A DNA stretch of 64,000 nucleotides from Solirubrobacter sp963837485 (GCA_963837485.1 CAWINP010000013.1:62001-126000), one strand, 5' to 3'. Counted from the first letter of the stretch, positions 49,489 to 59,115 are shown. The notes: a model not told the origin generated them from the sequence alone. Made by a program: numbers and translations.

Positions 49489-52301
49489 TCGTCGTGGCCC
49501 GAGCTGCCGGCCAGCGCGGCCGGCAGCTCGCGCCGCGAGCCGATGCCGAGCTTGCGGTAGGAGTGACTGAGGTGCGTCTCCACGGTCCGCACGGTCACGA
49601 ACAGCGCCTGGGCGATGTCGCGGTTGGACATCCCGCCGATCGCCATCTGCGCGACCCGGTGCTCGGTCGCGGTGAGGGCGTCGGCGCCGGTGCGCAGGAT
49701 CTTGCGCGGGCGCGCGCCGGTCGCCGTCAGCTCCTCGTAGGCGCGCTCGGCGAGCGCGAGCGCTCCGCAGTCGCGGGCGAGCGCGAGCGCGGCGGCGAGC
49801 GGCTCGCGCGCCTCGACCGCCTGTCCGCGGCGTCGCAGCGCCGCGCCCAGCACGGCGAGCGAGTGCGCGTGCTCCAGCCGCGCCGGCGACCGGTCCAGCA
49901 CCGCCACCGATTCGCGCAGGACGTCCACGTCCTCGGCCACGATGCCGCTGACCCGCAGCGCGGCGCCGAGCGGCGACGCGGCGCCGAACCGGCGCGCGAC
50001 CGCGACCTCCTCGGCCGCGAGCGACGCCGCACGCTCGCGCTCGCCCAGCGCCAACAACCCGAGCGCCGCTCGTGAGCGCCAGAACGTAGGGACGGCGTTG
50101 GCGATCCCTGCCTCGACGAGCCGCGCGCCCGCCTCGAGCAGGTCCGCGACCCCGCGCTCGGGCTCGCCGCGCACGACCCGCAGCCAGCCGCGCGTGACGA
50201 GCAGGTACATCGCATTGAGGCCGCCGGCCGCTCCGGCGCCCGCGAGCTCGGCCTCGGCGGCCGCGAGCTCGCCGCGTTCGATCAGCGCCTCGGCGAGGAA
50301 CGACGCCGCGATCGGGCGCAGGATCTCCAGCAGGGGCGGCTCCGCGAGGGCGAGCGCCTCGCGAGCGAGCGCCTCCGCCTCGTGGACCGCCCCGAGGCGG
50401 AGCGCGAGGTGCGAGCGGAAGCACGAGCAGAACGCGGCGCCGATCGCCGATCCGCTCGCCCGAGCGGCGCTCAGGCCGGCGTCGAGGATGTCGCGCGCCT
50501 GCTCGAAGCGATCGCAGAAGCTCAGCGCGTTCGCCGCCATCACCACGTTCGGGGACTCCGCGCCCTCGTCGGCGAGCAGCCGCCCGGCGGCGAACGCCTC
50601 CTCGGCGAGGCGCGCCGCCTCGCCGGCCGACGTGCCCGCGGTCGCGGCCTCGAACGCGAGCCCGGCCAGCACGAGCCGGTGCGCTGGGCTTGCGGGCGCG
50701 ACCTGCTCGCGCAACGCCTGCAGCCGCCTCCTGCGCGCCTCGGGCGCCGCGCCCAGCCCTCGCTCGGCGCCGCTGGCCTCGATCTCGAGCCGGGCCGCGA
50801 GCTGCGGATCGGCGGAACGCACGTCGCCCGCCGTGCGCGCGAGCAGCGCGGCGCCGTCGCTGCGGCCGGCGGCAAGCAGTGCTCGCCCCAGCTCGAGCGC
50901 GATCCCGGCCCGGGCGATCGGGTCCACGGTCTCGGCATAGGCGAGCTCGAGATGCTCGAGCGCGTGGGCGCTTCCGGCGCGCAGCTCCGCCGAGCCGAGC
51001 TCGCGCAGCACGTCGATCCGGACCGCCGCCGGGGGCGGCTCGGCCAGCGCGCGCCGCAGGTAGCTCACCGAGCTGGCCGGGCCCGCGCGGGCGAGCTCGG
51101 CGGCGGCGGCCCGCCGCAGGACGTCCACGACCCACGCCTCGCCGGCCGGTGCGCACTGCAGCAGGTGGGCTCCCACGGTGGCGAGCTCGGCGCCCGCCTG
51201 GGCGAGGGTGCTCGCGGCGCGGGCGTGTGCGGCGGCGCGCTCGTGCGGGAGCAGGTCCTGGGAGATCGCCGCGGCCACCATCGGGTGGACGAACGCGGGC
51301 CGGGTATCGCGCTCCAGGACGCCCGCGGCGGCGAGCGCGTCCGCCGCTGCGGCCGAGCTCGCCGCATCGAGTCCGGCGAGCGCGGCCGCGTGCGTGAGCT
51401 CGGCGCCGTCGCCGAGGATGGCGACGGCGCGGGCGAGCTCGACGCAGCCCGAGTCCATTCGCGCGAGGCGGGCCAGGACGGAGCGGCGCACGGTGTCGGG
51501 CCCGAGCGCGCGCACCTGCGCCGCGGAGGGTTCGAGGCCGTCCGAGGTGAGCGCCGCGAGCAGCTCGGCCAGCAGGAACGGGTTGCCGCCCGTCGCCGTC
51601 TTGCAGGCCGCGACGAGCTGTGCGTCGACTGGAGCGCCGAGGCGCTCGCCGACCAGCGCGCCGACCGCCGACGAGCTGAGCGGCCGCGGTCGGGCGACGT
51701 GCGCCTGCGGCTCGGCGACCAATGCGTCGACCAGTCCCGCGTCGGCGCCGGGCTCGCCCAGCCGCGTCGCGATCGCGACCAGGGCGGCGACGCCGACGAG
51801 CCGCCCGGCGAGGAAGTTGAGGAAGCGCAGCGACTGGGCGTCGGCCCAGTGCGCGTCGTCGACGAGGATCAGCAGGGGACGGGCGGCGGCCAGGTTGGCG
51901 GTCAGCCAGTAGAGCCCGTGCAGCGCGGCGAAGCCCGGGTCGGCTCCCGGCGGCAGCGCGCCGGCCGCCGGATCGATCAGCGGTTGCGCGAGCGCGGCCG
52001 CGCCCGCGAGCAGCTCGGTGCGCTCGCTCGCCGGGGCACGGGCGATCCACGGCTCGAAGAGCTGGCGGACGACGCCGAAGCCGAGCTCGCGCTCGAGCTC
52101 GGAGCCGCGCGCGGCGAGCACTGCGAGGCCGAGGCGCTCGGCTCGCTCGCGGGCCGCCGCGAGCAGCCGCGTCTTGCCGATCCCGGGCGGGCCGGCGAAC
52201 GCGAGCAGCGCGCCGTCGCCCGCCGGCGCCCGCTCGAGCAGTCCGGCGACCAGGGACAGCTCGGCTTCGCGCTCGAGCAACGAGGAGCTTCCGTACTCCA
52301 C
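49485..52301 (-). CDS. LuxR-family AAA ATPase regulator (LAL type)
   Basis: A 938-residue large ATP-binding LuxR regulator. Walker A is FAGPPGIGKTRLL (residues ~35-46), and Walker B is RPLLILVDDAHWADAQSLRFLN. A long TPR-like helical middle follows. The C-terminal HTH is LTATEHRVAQMAIGGMSNRDIAQALFVTVRTVETHLSHSYRKLGI. GTG 52301 (VEYGSSSLLEREAEL) is chosen because the family begins with this 'L.ERE.EL' segment; the upstream frame is shadow. LAL proteins activate catabolic or antibiotic clusters. It converges on the M28 gene, and its 5' side faces the RTX-like gene and its small partner, a possible target. Confidence 0.92.
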   Translation of the reverse strand: MEYGSSSLLEREAELSLVAGLLERAPAGDGALLAFAGPPGIGKTRLLAAARERAERLGLAVLAARGSELERELGFGVVRQLFEPWIARAPASERTELLAGAAALAQPLIDPAAGALPPGADPGFAALHGLYWLTANLAAARPLLILVDDAHWADAQSLRFLNFLAGRLVGVAALVAIATRLGEPGADAGLVDALVAEPQAHVARPRPLSSSAVGALVGERLGAPVDAQLVAACKTATGGNPFLLAELLAALTSDGLEPSAAQVRALGPDTVRRSVLARLARMDSGCVELARAVAILGDGAELTHAAALAGLDAASSAAAADALAAAGVLERDTRPAFVHPMVAAAISQDLLPHERAAAHARAASTLAQAGAELATVGAHLLQCAPAGEAWVVDVLRRAAAAELARAGPASSVSYLRRALAEPPPAAVRIDVLRELGSAELRAGSAHALEHLELAYAETVDPIARAGIALELGRALLAAGRSDGAALLARTAGDVRSADPQLAARLEIEASGAERGLGAAPEARRRRLQALREQVAPASPAHRLVLAGLAFEAATAGTSAGEAARLAEEAFAAGRLLADEGAESPNVVMAANALSFCDRFEQARDILDAGLSAARASGSAIGAAFCSCFRSHLALRLGAVHEAEALAREALALAEPPLLEILRPIAASFLAEALIERGELAAAEAELAGAGAAGGLNAMYLLVTRGWLRVVRGEPERGVADLLEAGARLVEAGIANAVPTFWRSRAALGLLALGERERAASLAAEEVAVARRFGAASPLGAALRVSGIVAEDVDVLRESVAVLDRSPARLEHAHSLAVLGAALRRRGQAVEAREPLAAALALARDCGALALAERAYEELTATGARPRKILRTGADALTATEHRVAQMAIGGMSNRDIAQALFVTVRTVETHLSHSYRKLGIGSRRELPAALAGSSGHDD

Positions 52302-52389
52302 GACCGCGCAGCCTATCCCGAATGTCAGTGGCGATGTACGTGGTCGTCCACGATGCGAAGCGCGGAGGCGTGGACGGACACTCGGCGGC

Positions 52390-52560
52390 GTGGAGACGAC
52401 GATCGAGGTGACCGTGGAGCTCGGGGCCGGCGCGGACCGGATCGAGGGCCGGGTGCGTGCCGAGGACGGGTCGTCGCGGCGGTTCACCGGCTACGTCGGG
52501 CTGCTGGCGGCGATCGACGCCGTGCTGGCGAACGAGCGCGTCGCGCAGGACGCGTCGTGA
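52390..52560 (+). CDS. 56-residue protein coupled to RTX-like gene
   Basis: From GTG 52390: METTIEVTVELGAGADRIEG, then RVRAEDGSSRRFTGYVGLLAAIDAVLANERVAQ. Two strands, a 'FTGY..LLAAID' segment and a helix make a compact small domain. I associate 'I.G.V....G....F.GW..L..ALE' proteins with actinobacterial genes next to LAL regulators, but that is recollection. The stop overlaps the next gene's GTG in GTGA. It is divergent from the LAL gene by 88 bases. Confidence 0.6.
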   Translation: METTIEVTVELGAGADRIEGRVRAEDGSSRRFTGYVGLLAAIDAVLANERVAQDAS

Positions 52561-55500
52561 GGCTCGCCGCACTCGCCGTGGTGTGGGCGGGGCTGGCGTT
52601 CCCGGCCGCGGCGCGCGCGACTACGATCACGGTCTCGGGGCCCGACCCGGCGATCGACACGAGGATTCCGGTCACGATCACCGTCACCGGCGGCGCCGGC
52701 ACCGACTTCGTGGGCGTCGGCCAGCGCGGCAACGACGTGCTGACCGTGAACGCGCCGGCGGGCGCGACGTTCGGCGGCAGCCTCGTCGCTCCCGGGCTGT
52801 GCGAGACGCAGGACAACAAGCTGCTCCACTGCGCCGGCTTCTTCCCGACCCGCTTCGAGGTCAACGGGAGCTTCGGCGACGGCGCCGACGGGCTGCAGAT
52901 TCCCGACACGGTCAACGGCCTCCCGTGGCCGACCACGGGCGGCGACATCGACATGGGCGCCGGGACCGACAGCGTCAACATCATCGACTTCGAGCGGCAC
53001 CGGTCGGGCGCGGTCTGGTCGATCCACGGCGGCGCGGACAACGACAGCATCAAGCACGATGACTCGCCGGCGGAGGACGGCACGAGCCCGGCGACCCACG
53101 ATGTCATCGACGGCGGCGCGGGGGACGACCGGCTGGTCTCCTTCAGCGGCAGCGACGACTTCGTCGATGCAGGCCCGGGCGACGACTTCGTCGAGATGGA
53201 CGACGACGAGGGCAGCGGCGTCGCCGGCGGCGGGACCGCGGCCGGCGGGTCGGGCACCGACCTGTTCATGACGGATGTCGGCGACGTGCCGATGACGATG
53301 CGGCTCGACGCCGACGGCCGCGTCACCGGCAGCGGCGCCCTCCTGCCCGCATCCAGCTCCGGCTTTGAGAACCTCGAGGTCGACGGCCTCGGCGACGGCT
53401 CCATCACGCTCGAGGGCAACGACGGCCCGAACGTCCTCACGGCGAACTTCTTCGGCAACCCGACGACGCTGATCGGCAACGGCGGCGACGATCTTCTCCA
53501 GGGCAGCAGCGGCGTCGACACCTTCCGCGGCGGCGCCGGCGACGATCGGATCGTCGCCGACGACGGGAACGCCGAGACGCTGGATTGCGGCTCCGGCCTG
53601 GACACCGACGTCCGGCACGACGCGCAGGACACGCTGGTCGACTGCGAGGCGGCGCCGGTGGTGATCGGTGGCGGGCCGATCGGCACGGTCGCGGTTGCCG
53701 ACGCGACGTTCACGTTCACGGCCGTCAGCGCGCCCTCCGGCTCGACGTTCCAGTGCCAGCTCGACTCCGGGCCGTTCACGGCGTGCGTGTCGCCCCGTTC
53801 GCTGTCGCAGCTGCCCGACGGCCCGCACGTGTTCCGCGTGCGGCTCGTGAGCAGCGGCACGCCAAGCGAGGCGTCCGAGCGCCGTTGGACGGTCGACACG
53901 ACGCCGCCGTCGCTGTCGGTCGACTCGGCGCCGGCCGGCGACGCGAACCTGGCGGACGTGACGATCGCGTTCCACGCCGATGAGCCTGCGACGTTCCGCT
54001 GCGCCGTCGACGGCGGCGCCGAGGCGGACTGCGCGAGCCCGCTGCGGCTGTCAGGCCTCCCCGTGGGCTCGCACCAGCTCGTGCTGCGGGCGGTCGACGC
54101 GGTCGGCAACGCGTCGCCGCCGCGCACGCTCGGCTGGGGCGTCGGCGGCCCGGGGGAGTGCAACGCGGGCGGCCGGCCGCTGCTCGCCGCCACCTGCCCG
54201 GGGGCGCTGCCCGTCGACTGCCCGCCGGGCAGCGAGCACAAGGTCGCGTTCGGCCTCCTGGTCGCGGTGGCGACCACGCGCGAGGCATGCTTCGTGCCCA
54301 AGCCCGGCAACGGCGGCGCGCGCCAGTCGCCGGGCCCGGTGCTCGTGAACGGCGTGCGGATCGCCCCGGTCGCCGGCAAGCTGGTGATCCTCGACAGCGT
54401 CGCGGGCAGCGGGCGCCTGCAGACGACCGGGCCCTACAGCCTCGGCCTCGGCTCGGCGTCGATCAATCTCGATACGCCGCTGACCATCGACGGCCTCGCC
54501 TCGTTCGGCAGCCAGCTCTCCCAGCGCGTGATCAAGTTCCTCGGCGGCGACCTGCCGAAGCTGCTCGAGCTGCCGGTCAGGGGCGAGCTGAAGTGGGAGT
54601 TCGCGACCTCTGACGGCGGCTCGTCGAAGCTGACGCTGACCGTCGGGCTCCCGAGCATCTTCCGGCCGGTGCCCGACGGGACGATCGGGCCGGCGGCGCC
54701 GCCGAGCGTCGGCGGGGTCTCGAGCGCCGCCGGCATCAGCTTCACGGTGATCGCCAACGCGTCCAACGACAAGGGCGTCTCGTTTGCCGGCAAGGCCAAG
54801 TTCAGCGAGCTCTACCTGTTCGGCAAGGTCAAGCTCAAGGACGTCGAGCTCGGCGTGGACCTCGGCAAGCGCACCTTCAGCGGCTCGGCCGGAATCTCGC
54901 TGGCCCAGAGCGGCGGTGCGAACCCTCAGGCCGGCTTCGGCAAGGACGCCCTGCTCACGGTGACGATGGAGATCGGCGAGGGCGGCCTGCTCGGCACGCC
55001 GCTGAAGAAGCTCACGCTGGCGGCGTCGCAGCTCGAGAAGTTCATCGGCGACGGCGTCTACCTGCAGCGCATGGGCGGCGAGCTGGCGGCCGGTGCGGAC
55101 CTCCTCGGGCGCCCCGCCGTCGTGCTGTCGACGACCGGCGGGGCGTCGCTCGGCCCGCGGCTGAAGCTGCCGCCGTTCTTCGAGGGCGAGGCGGTGTCGA
55201 TCGACGGCACCGCGAAGCTGATGATCCCGACCGACGCACCTCCGTCGGTGTCGCTGCAGTTCGAGGGGATCGGCAAGATCGTCGACGTCCCGGTGACCAG
55301 CAACGAGGTCGCCTACACCGCGCCGGGCCGGATCGAGACGCACGGCAACGTCGACGCGACGATCGCCGGCTTCGGCTTGTTCGCCGCGATCCGCTCGAGC
55401 TGGTTCGACGCCGCCGGGCTCGACTTCAACATCGAGGCGGCCGGCGGCTTCCGGCTTCCCGGCCTGGGCGCGTTCGGGCACCTGATCGCGAACGACCGCG

Positions 55501-56465
55501 AGGCCGAGGGCGTGTTCTCAAAGACCGGCTTCGCGGTCTGCGTGGGCGACAACGACGAGCGCTTCGGCTTCGGCAAGCGCTGGGGCCAGTCCCTGCAGAC
55601 GTTCTCGGACTCATGCGATCTCGGTCCGTTCCGGAGGGCGGCCGCCGCGCCCGCGCAGGCCGGCGGTTCCCGCGGGTTTGTGGTCGCGCGGGGCACTCGC
55701 GTGCTCGCCGTCGCGGCGCGCGGCACGGGCGCGCCGCCCAAGCTCGACGCCGCCGGACCGGGAGGCGCGCACGCGGCGACGCCGGATGGGGTGGAGGTCA
55801 CCGACGACGCCACCGCGCTGGTCGTCCAGGATCCCGCCACCGCGACGACCTGGATCGTGCTGCACCGTCCGGCGCCAGGCCGCTGGACCGTGACGCCGCG
55901 CGCGGGCAGCGCGCTCGCCCGCGTCGACGTCGCCGATCCGCTACCGCCGGCGCGCGTCGCGGTGCGCGTGACGGGCCACGGCGCCCGGCGCACGCTCTCC
56001 TGGCGGATGCCGAAGCTGCCGGGCCATGCGCTCACGCTCACCGAGCTCGGCAAGGGCACTCCCGCGCGCACGCTCGTGCGCACGCGCCGTGCGCGCGGGC
56101 GGATCGCGTTCACGCTCCGGGGCGCGGCCGGGGTGCGGCGGATCGTCGCGACAGTGTCCCGGTCCGGTCTCCCGCGCCTTACGCGCGTCGTCGCCCGCTA
56201 CCGCTCCCCGGCGCCGCCGCGGCTGCGGCGCGTCACGGCGATCCGCCGGCGCGGAGCCACGCTGAGCTGGAAGGCGCAGCGCGGAGCGGACGCCTACGCG
56301 GTGGCGCTGACGCCGTCCGGCGCGACCACGATCACCGCGACCGTGCGCGCGCCGCGTCTGAAGCTGCCGAAGGCGGCGCGCCGGGGAGCGCTCGACGTCA
56401 CGATCGTGGCCACCTCCGGCGACAACCGCCACGGGCCCGTCGCATCGCTCCGTTTGAAGGCGTGA
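52557..56465 (+). CDS. large secreted RTX-like calcium-binding protein
   Basis: A 1302-residue exported protein. The signal peptide is MRLAALAVVWAGLAFPAAARA. Hemolysin-type calcium-binding nonapeptides occur near residues 185-215 (DGGAGDDRLVSF, GPGDDFVEM) and 305-335 (GNGGDDLLQG, GGAGDDRIVADDG). Two ~80-residue Ig-like repeats follow, near 375-530 (FQCQLDSGPFTACVSPRSLSQLPDGPHVFRVR and TFRCAVDGGAEADCASPLRLSGLPVGSHQLVLRAVD). About 600 residues of unrecognised beta-rich sequence come next, and the last 250 residues look Fn3-like and basic. No type I secretion genes are adjacent; the Sec signal suggests normal export. GTG 52557 overlaps the 56-residue gene. Confidence 0.82.
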   Translation: MRLAALAVVWAGLAFPAAARATTITVSGPDPAIDTRIPVTITVTGGAGTDFVGVGQRGNDVLTVNAPAGATFGGSLVAPGLCETQDNKLLHCAGFFPTRFEVNGSFGDGADGLQIPDTVNGLPWPTTGGDIDMGAGTDSVNIIDFERHRSGAVWSIHGGADNDSIKHDDSPAEDGTSPATHDVIDGGAGDDRLVSFSGSDDFVDAGPGDDFVEMDDDEGSGVAGGGTAAGGSGTDLFMTDVGDVPMTMRLDADGRVTGSGALLPASSSGFENLEVDGLGDGSITLEGNDGPNVLTANFFGNPTTLIGNGGDDLLQGSSGVDTFRGGAGDDRIVADDGNAETLDCGSGLDTDVRHDAQDTLVDCEAAPVVIGGGPIGTVAVADATFTFTAVSAPSGSTFQCQLDSGPFTACVSPRSLSQLPDGPHVFRVRLVSSGTPSEASERRWTVDTTPPSLSVDSAPAGDANLADVTIAFHADEPATFRCAVDGGAEADCASPLRLSGLPVGSHQLVLRAVDAVGNASPPRTLGWGVGGPGECNAGGRPLLAATCPGALPVDCPPGSEHKVAFGLLVAVATTREACFVPKPGNGGARQSPGPVLVNGVRIAPVAGKLVILDSVAGSGRLQTTGPYSLGLGSASINLDTPLTIDGLASFGSQLSQRVIKFLGGDLPKLLELPVRGELKWEFATSDGGSSKLTLTVGLPSIFRPVPDGTIGPAAPPSVGGVSSAAGISFTVIANASNDKGVSFAGKAKFSELYLFGKVKLKDVELGVDLGKRTFSGSAGISLAQSGGANPQAGFGKDALLTVTMEIGEGGLLGTPLKKLTLAASQLEKFIGDGVYLQRMGGELAAGADLLGRPAVVLSTTGGASLGPRLKLPPFFEGEAVSIDGTAKLMIPTDAPPSVSLQFEGIGKIVDVPVTSNEVAYTAPGRIETHGNVDATIAGFGLFAAIRSSWFDAAGLDFNIEAAGGFRLPGLGAFGHLIANDREAEGVFSKTGFAVCVGDNDERFGFGKRWGQSLQTFSDSCDLGPFRRAAAAPAQAGGSRGFVVARGTRVLAVAARGTGAPPKLDAAGPGGAHAATPDGVEVTDDATALVVQDPATATTWIVLHRPAPGRWTVTPRAGSALARVDVADPLPPARVAVRVTGHGARRTLSWRMPKLPGHALTLTELGKGTPARTLVRTRRARGRIAFTLRGAAGVRRIVATVSRSGLPRLTRVVARYRSPAPPRLRRVTAIRRRGATLSWKAQRGADAYAVALTPSGATTITATVRAPRLKLPKAARRGALDVTIVATSGDNRHGPVASLRLKA

Positions 56466-56504
56466 GCGCCTGACCGCGGGGCTCGCGCGTGTCAGGATGA
56501 CTCC

Positions 56505-56897
56505 GTGCTCTCGATCACCACCAAGTCGCCGTACGCGATCCGGGCGCTCGCCGAGCTCGCCCGCTGCGGCGGCGCCGGCCCCGTGCCGATCGGCGAGCTC
56601 GCACGCCGCCGAGACGTCCCGGTCCAGTTCCTCGAGCAGCTCTTCGCCGTCCTGCGCCGCGCGGGCGTCCTGCGCTCCCAGCGCGGCGTGAAGGGCGGCT
56701 ACGCCTTCGCCCGAGAGCCGGGAGAGGTCACCGTCCTCGAGATCGTCGAGCTGCTCGACGGCCGCGTCGGCGCGGACGCGGAGGGCATCTTCGCCGAGGC
56801 CGCCGCCGCAGCCCGCGCCGTACTCGCCAAGTCGACGATCGCCGACGTCGTCGAGCGCGAGAACCAGGCCGCGGGCGCGACGATGTACTACATCTAG
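56505..56897 (+). CDS. Rrf2-family transcriptional regulator (integration target)
   Basis: A 130-residue winged-helix regulator: MLSITTKSPYAIRALAELAR, IGELARRRDVPVQFLEQLFAVLRRAGVLRSQRGVKGGYAFAREPGEVTVLEIVELLDG. The [Fe-S]-binding cysteines of IscR/NsrR are missing, so it does not sense through a cluster. The C-terminus ATMYYI is encoded by the left copy of the 15-bp direct repeat, so the element to its right is inserted at this gene's 3' end without changing the protein. GTG 56505 follows AGGATGA. It is followed by a hairpin. Confidence 0.9.
   Translation: MLSITTKSPYAIRALAELARCGGAGPVPIGELARRRDVPVQFLEQLFAVLRRAGVLRSQRGVKGGYAFAREPGEVTVLEIVELLDGRVGADAEGIFAEAAAAARAVLAKSTIADVVERENQAAGATMYYI
56883..56897 (+). 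repeat. attL (left 15-bp direct repeat)
   Basis: ATGTACTACATCTAG encodes Met-Tyr-Tyr-Ile-stop of the rrf2 gene and is repeated exactly at 60364-60378. Flanking bases differ on both sides, so identity is limited to these 15 bases. Confidence 0.75.
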
Positions 56898-56910
56898 GTC
56901 TAATACTTCT

Positions 56911-56932
56911 GCAGAGCCGGTCTTGGCTCTGC
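56911..56932 (+). terminator. hairpin just inside attL
   Basis: GCAGAGCC (56911-56918) and GGCTCTGC (56925-56932) form a perfect 8-bp stem with a 6-base loop, followed by ATATGGTTTT. It would terminate rrf2 transcription, or shield the element from it. Confidence 0.55.
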
Positions 56933-57222
56933 ATATGGTTTTCACTCCGACCCGGTCCGGTGAAATCCGGCCGAATCCGGCGTCTGTGTCCCACCGTTGT
57001 CCCATGGACGACGCCTGCGGACTCCTGCCGCCACCCTCGCGCGAGCTCGCCGCTGCCTATTCATCTCGTCCGCCGATCTCGTCCGTCACCGCCGGCTGTT
57101 CCCGCACCGCCATCTCCGTGCGCGGCTCGCTGTTCCTCGTCCGCCTGCCCCTCGCTCGCCCCACAGCTCGTCTCCATCACTTCGCCCGCCCGCTGGGCCC
57201 TGCACCCACCTCAACATCAGGA

Positions 57223-57284
57223 CCGGATCCGACCCCGCCAGCCCCGTGTTGTTTCTGTCGTAGGGCGGGCGGGGTCGGATCCGG
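57223..57284. repeat. 17-bp perfect inverted repeat in the element's left region
   Basis: CCGGATCCGACCCCGCC (57223-57239) and GGCGGGGTCGGATCCGG (57268-57284) pair perfectly around a 28-base loop. It lies in the non-coding 535 bases between attL and the excisionase gene. No coding frame there looks real. It could be a terminator, a replication-origin structure or a protein-binding site. Confidence 0.75.
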
Positions 57285-57326
57285 GACGCCTTCACTCGCG
57301 GCTCTCCAGCAGGGCTCAGCGGGCGG

Positions 57327-57364
57327 GCGCTACGGACGCCAGTCCGTAGCGCAATCCGTAGCGC
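57327..57364. repeat. 11-bp hairpin plus 12-bp-spaced direct repeats
   Basis: GCGCTACGGAC (57327-57337) pairs with GTCCGTAGCGC (57342-57352) around a 4-base loop. The right arm's TCCGTAGCGC recurs 12 bases later (57355-57364). So there are three copies of one 10-base word, two direct and one inverted, about 70 bases before the excisionase start. These are good candidates for arm-type or excisionase binding sites. Confidence 0.6.
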
Positions 57365-57432
57365 CCGGCAGTGCAGCCGGGCCGGCCATAGCAGCCGCTT
57401 GCGCGCAAAGAGCCGCCGACGGCTTGATTCGC

Positions 57433-57642
57433 ATGAAGCCGGACCCGGCTCCGCGCCTCGCGCTCAGCGTCGCCGAGGCCTGCGCCGCGCTCGGCGTGTC
57501 GTGGGACTTCTGGCAGGAGCACATCGCACCTGAGGTACGCGTCGTCCGACGAGGTCGCCGCAAGCTCGTCTCCGTCGCCGAGCTGGAGCGCTGGCTCGAC
57601 CGGAACGCCGAACTCCTCCTCGAGGCGAGCCATGCCAGCTGA
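57433..57642 (+). CDS. excisionase-like HTH protein
   Basis: A 69-residue protein: LALSVAEACAALGVSWDFWQEHIAPEVRVVRRGRRKLVSVAELERWLDRN. This is the MerR-type winged helix of excisionase/'HTH_17' proteins, ending with the usual 'VSVAELERWLD'. Such proteins direct element excision or repress the integrase. ATG 57433 is chosen; the open frame upstream (to 56923) crosses the hairpins and is not believable. It overlaps the integrase start by 11 bases, the standard xis-int arrangement. Confidence 0.85.
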   Translation: MKPDPAPRLALSVAEACAALGVSWDFWQEHIAPEVRVVRRGRRKLVSVAELERWLDRNAELLLEASHAS

Positions 57643-58776
57643 AGGGATCGAGGTCCGCCACGCCACCGACTGCCGATCCCGCGACGGCGGCCGCTGCACC
57701 CGCCGCCCGACCTACCGCGCCAGCGTCTGGTCCACCCGAGACCGCAAGCGCATCCGCAAGAGCCTCCCAACCGAGGCCGCCGCGAAAGCGTGGCGCCAAG
57801 ACGCCGCCGGCGCCGTCCGCCGAGGCGAGCTGCGCGCCATCGCCGCACCACGCCTCGCCGACGCCATGACCGAGTTGCTCGCCGCTATGGATGCACGCAC
57901 CTTCCGCACGCGGGGACGCCGGCCATTCAAGCCAACCACGCGCCGAGCCACCGAGCAGACCTACCGCCTCCGGGTCGCCGACCGCTTCGGCCGAGTCCGG
58001 CTCGACCGCCTCGACCACCTGGAGCTGCAGGACTTCGTCGACGAGCTCGACGCGGCGGGCACGAACCCAAGCACGATCGAGGGAACGGTCCTCCCGCTCC
58101 GCCTCGTGTTCCGCTGGGCACGGGCCCGAGGAATCGTCGCCATCGACCCGACCGACGGCCTCGAACTCCCGGAGAAGTCCTCCCGCCAGCGCATCCCACC
58201 CTCACCGGCGACGCCGCCCGCCTCCTCGCCGCCGCACCCGAGCCTGACCGCCCGGTCTGGGCCACCGCCATGCTGGCCGGCCTCCGCCGCGGCGAGCTGC
58301 TCGCCTGGACTGGGGAACGTCGACCTGGCCGCGGCGTCCTCCGGTCGAGCGCTCCTACGACCCGACGTCCGGTACGTTCGGCCGCCCCAAGTCCAGGCAC
58401 GGCATCCGAACGGTCCCAATCACCGCCGCCCCTCGCCCCGTACCTCCGCGAGCACGCTCTGCGCTCAGGCCGCCGCGTCGGTCTCGTCTTCAGCGAGGGC
58501 TCGACCCGGCCTCTCGATTCCCGCCGTCTCCAGGAACGAGCCGACAACATCTGGCTAGCCCACGGCCTGTCCCGAGTCCCGCTCCACGCCTGCCGCCACC
58601 TCTACGCATCCATGTCGATCGCCGCCGGCGTCAACGCCCACGCTCTCTGTCGCTATATGGGCCACAGCTCGATCGCAGTCACCTTCGACCTATACAGCCA
58701 TCTCTTCCCAGGCAACGAGTCGGAGGCGGCGGCGCTCCTCGATCGGTTCCTCGAGCGAGCCTTTGTCACGTCGTGA
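57632..58776 (+). pseudogene. tyrosine recombinase (integrase) with frameshifts
   Basis: The N-terminal SAM-like DNA-binding part is intact from ATG 57632 (YRASVWSTRDRKRIRKSLPTEAAAKAWRQDA ... LDHLELQDFVDELDAAGTNPSTIEG). A first shift near 58195-58200 moves the frame to LTGDAARLLAAAPEPDRPVWATAMLAGLRRGELLA (first catalytic Arg). Between about 58300 and 58440 further one-base losses scramble the sequence. The last part is again readable: APYLREHALRSGRR ... HACRHLYASMSIAAG (His-x-x-Arg), MGHSSIAVTFDLYSHL (second His, catalytic Tyr). All catalytic residues survive, but no single frame joins them. The element is probably unable to move by itself. Confidence 0.8.
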
Positions 58777-59115
58777 GCGCGGTCAGTCGGGCACGGCCGA
58801 GGGGTGGAAGCGCTTCCAGCCCGGAACCGGTCGGCGGCGCTCTGCGGGATCTCATCTCCGCTATTTCGGTAGGCGGCATCCCGCGCCAGTGCGTCGCCGG
58901 CCCAACGCGTCGCGCATGCGTCGCGGAAGTCGTCATTGCCCACGCACTCCGCCCCGGCGTGCGGTGGCGGACACCACCGCGCGGAGGGGGAGCGAAGTGG
59001 ACCGCGATCGCCTGGGGTACCGACCCTCGCACACGGCGGGCGAATGCAGGGAAATTCGCACGACGTGCTCCATCTCTTCGCCGGCAATTCAAGGCATTCA
59101 GGGTCCGTGCCGATG
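58777..59115. other. poorly coding stretch between int and the antitoxin
   Basis: A 126-codon plus-strand frame starts at GTG 58773, overlapping the integrase stop, and a 145-codon minus-strand frame crosses it. Neither resembles a known protein and codon composition favours neither, so I leave both uncalled. A 14-base perfect palindrome TGGAAGCGCTTCCA lies at 58805-58818 and is the only clear structure. Confidence 0.4.

Noticed and set aside
58195..58440. Integrase frameshifts as plain sequencing errors
   Set aside because: Long essential genes (dnaE, pheT, the arg genes, LAL, RTX) are free of shifts across more than 40 kb, whereas shifts cluster in accessory genes. Error cannot be excluded at single sites.
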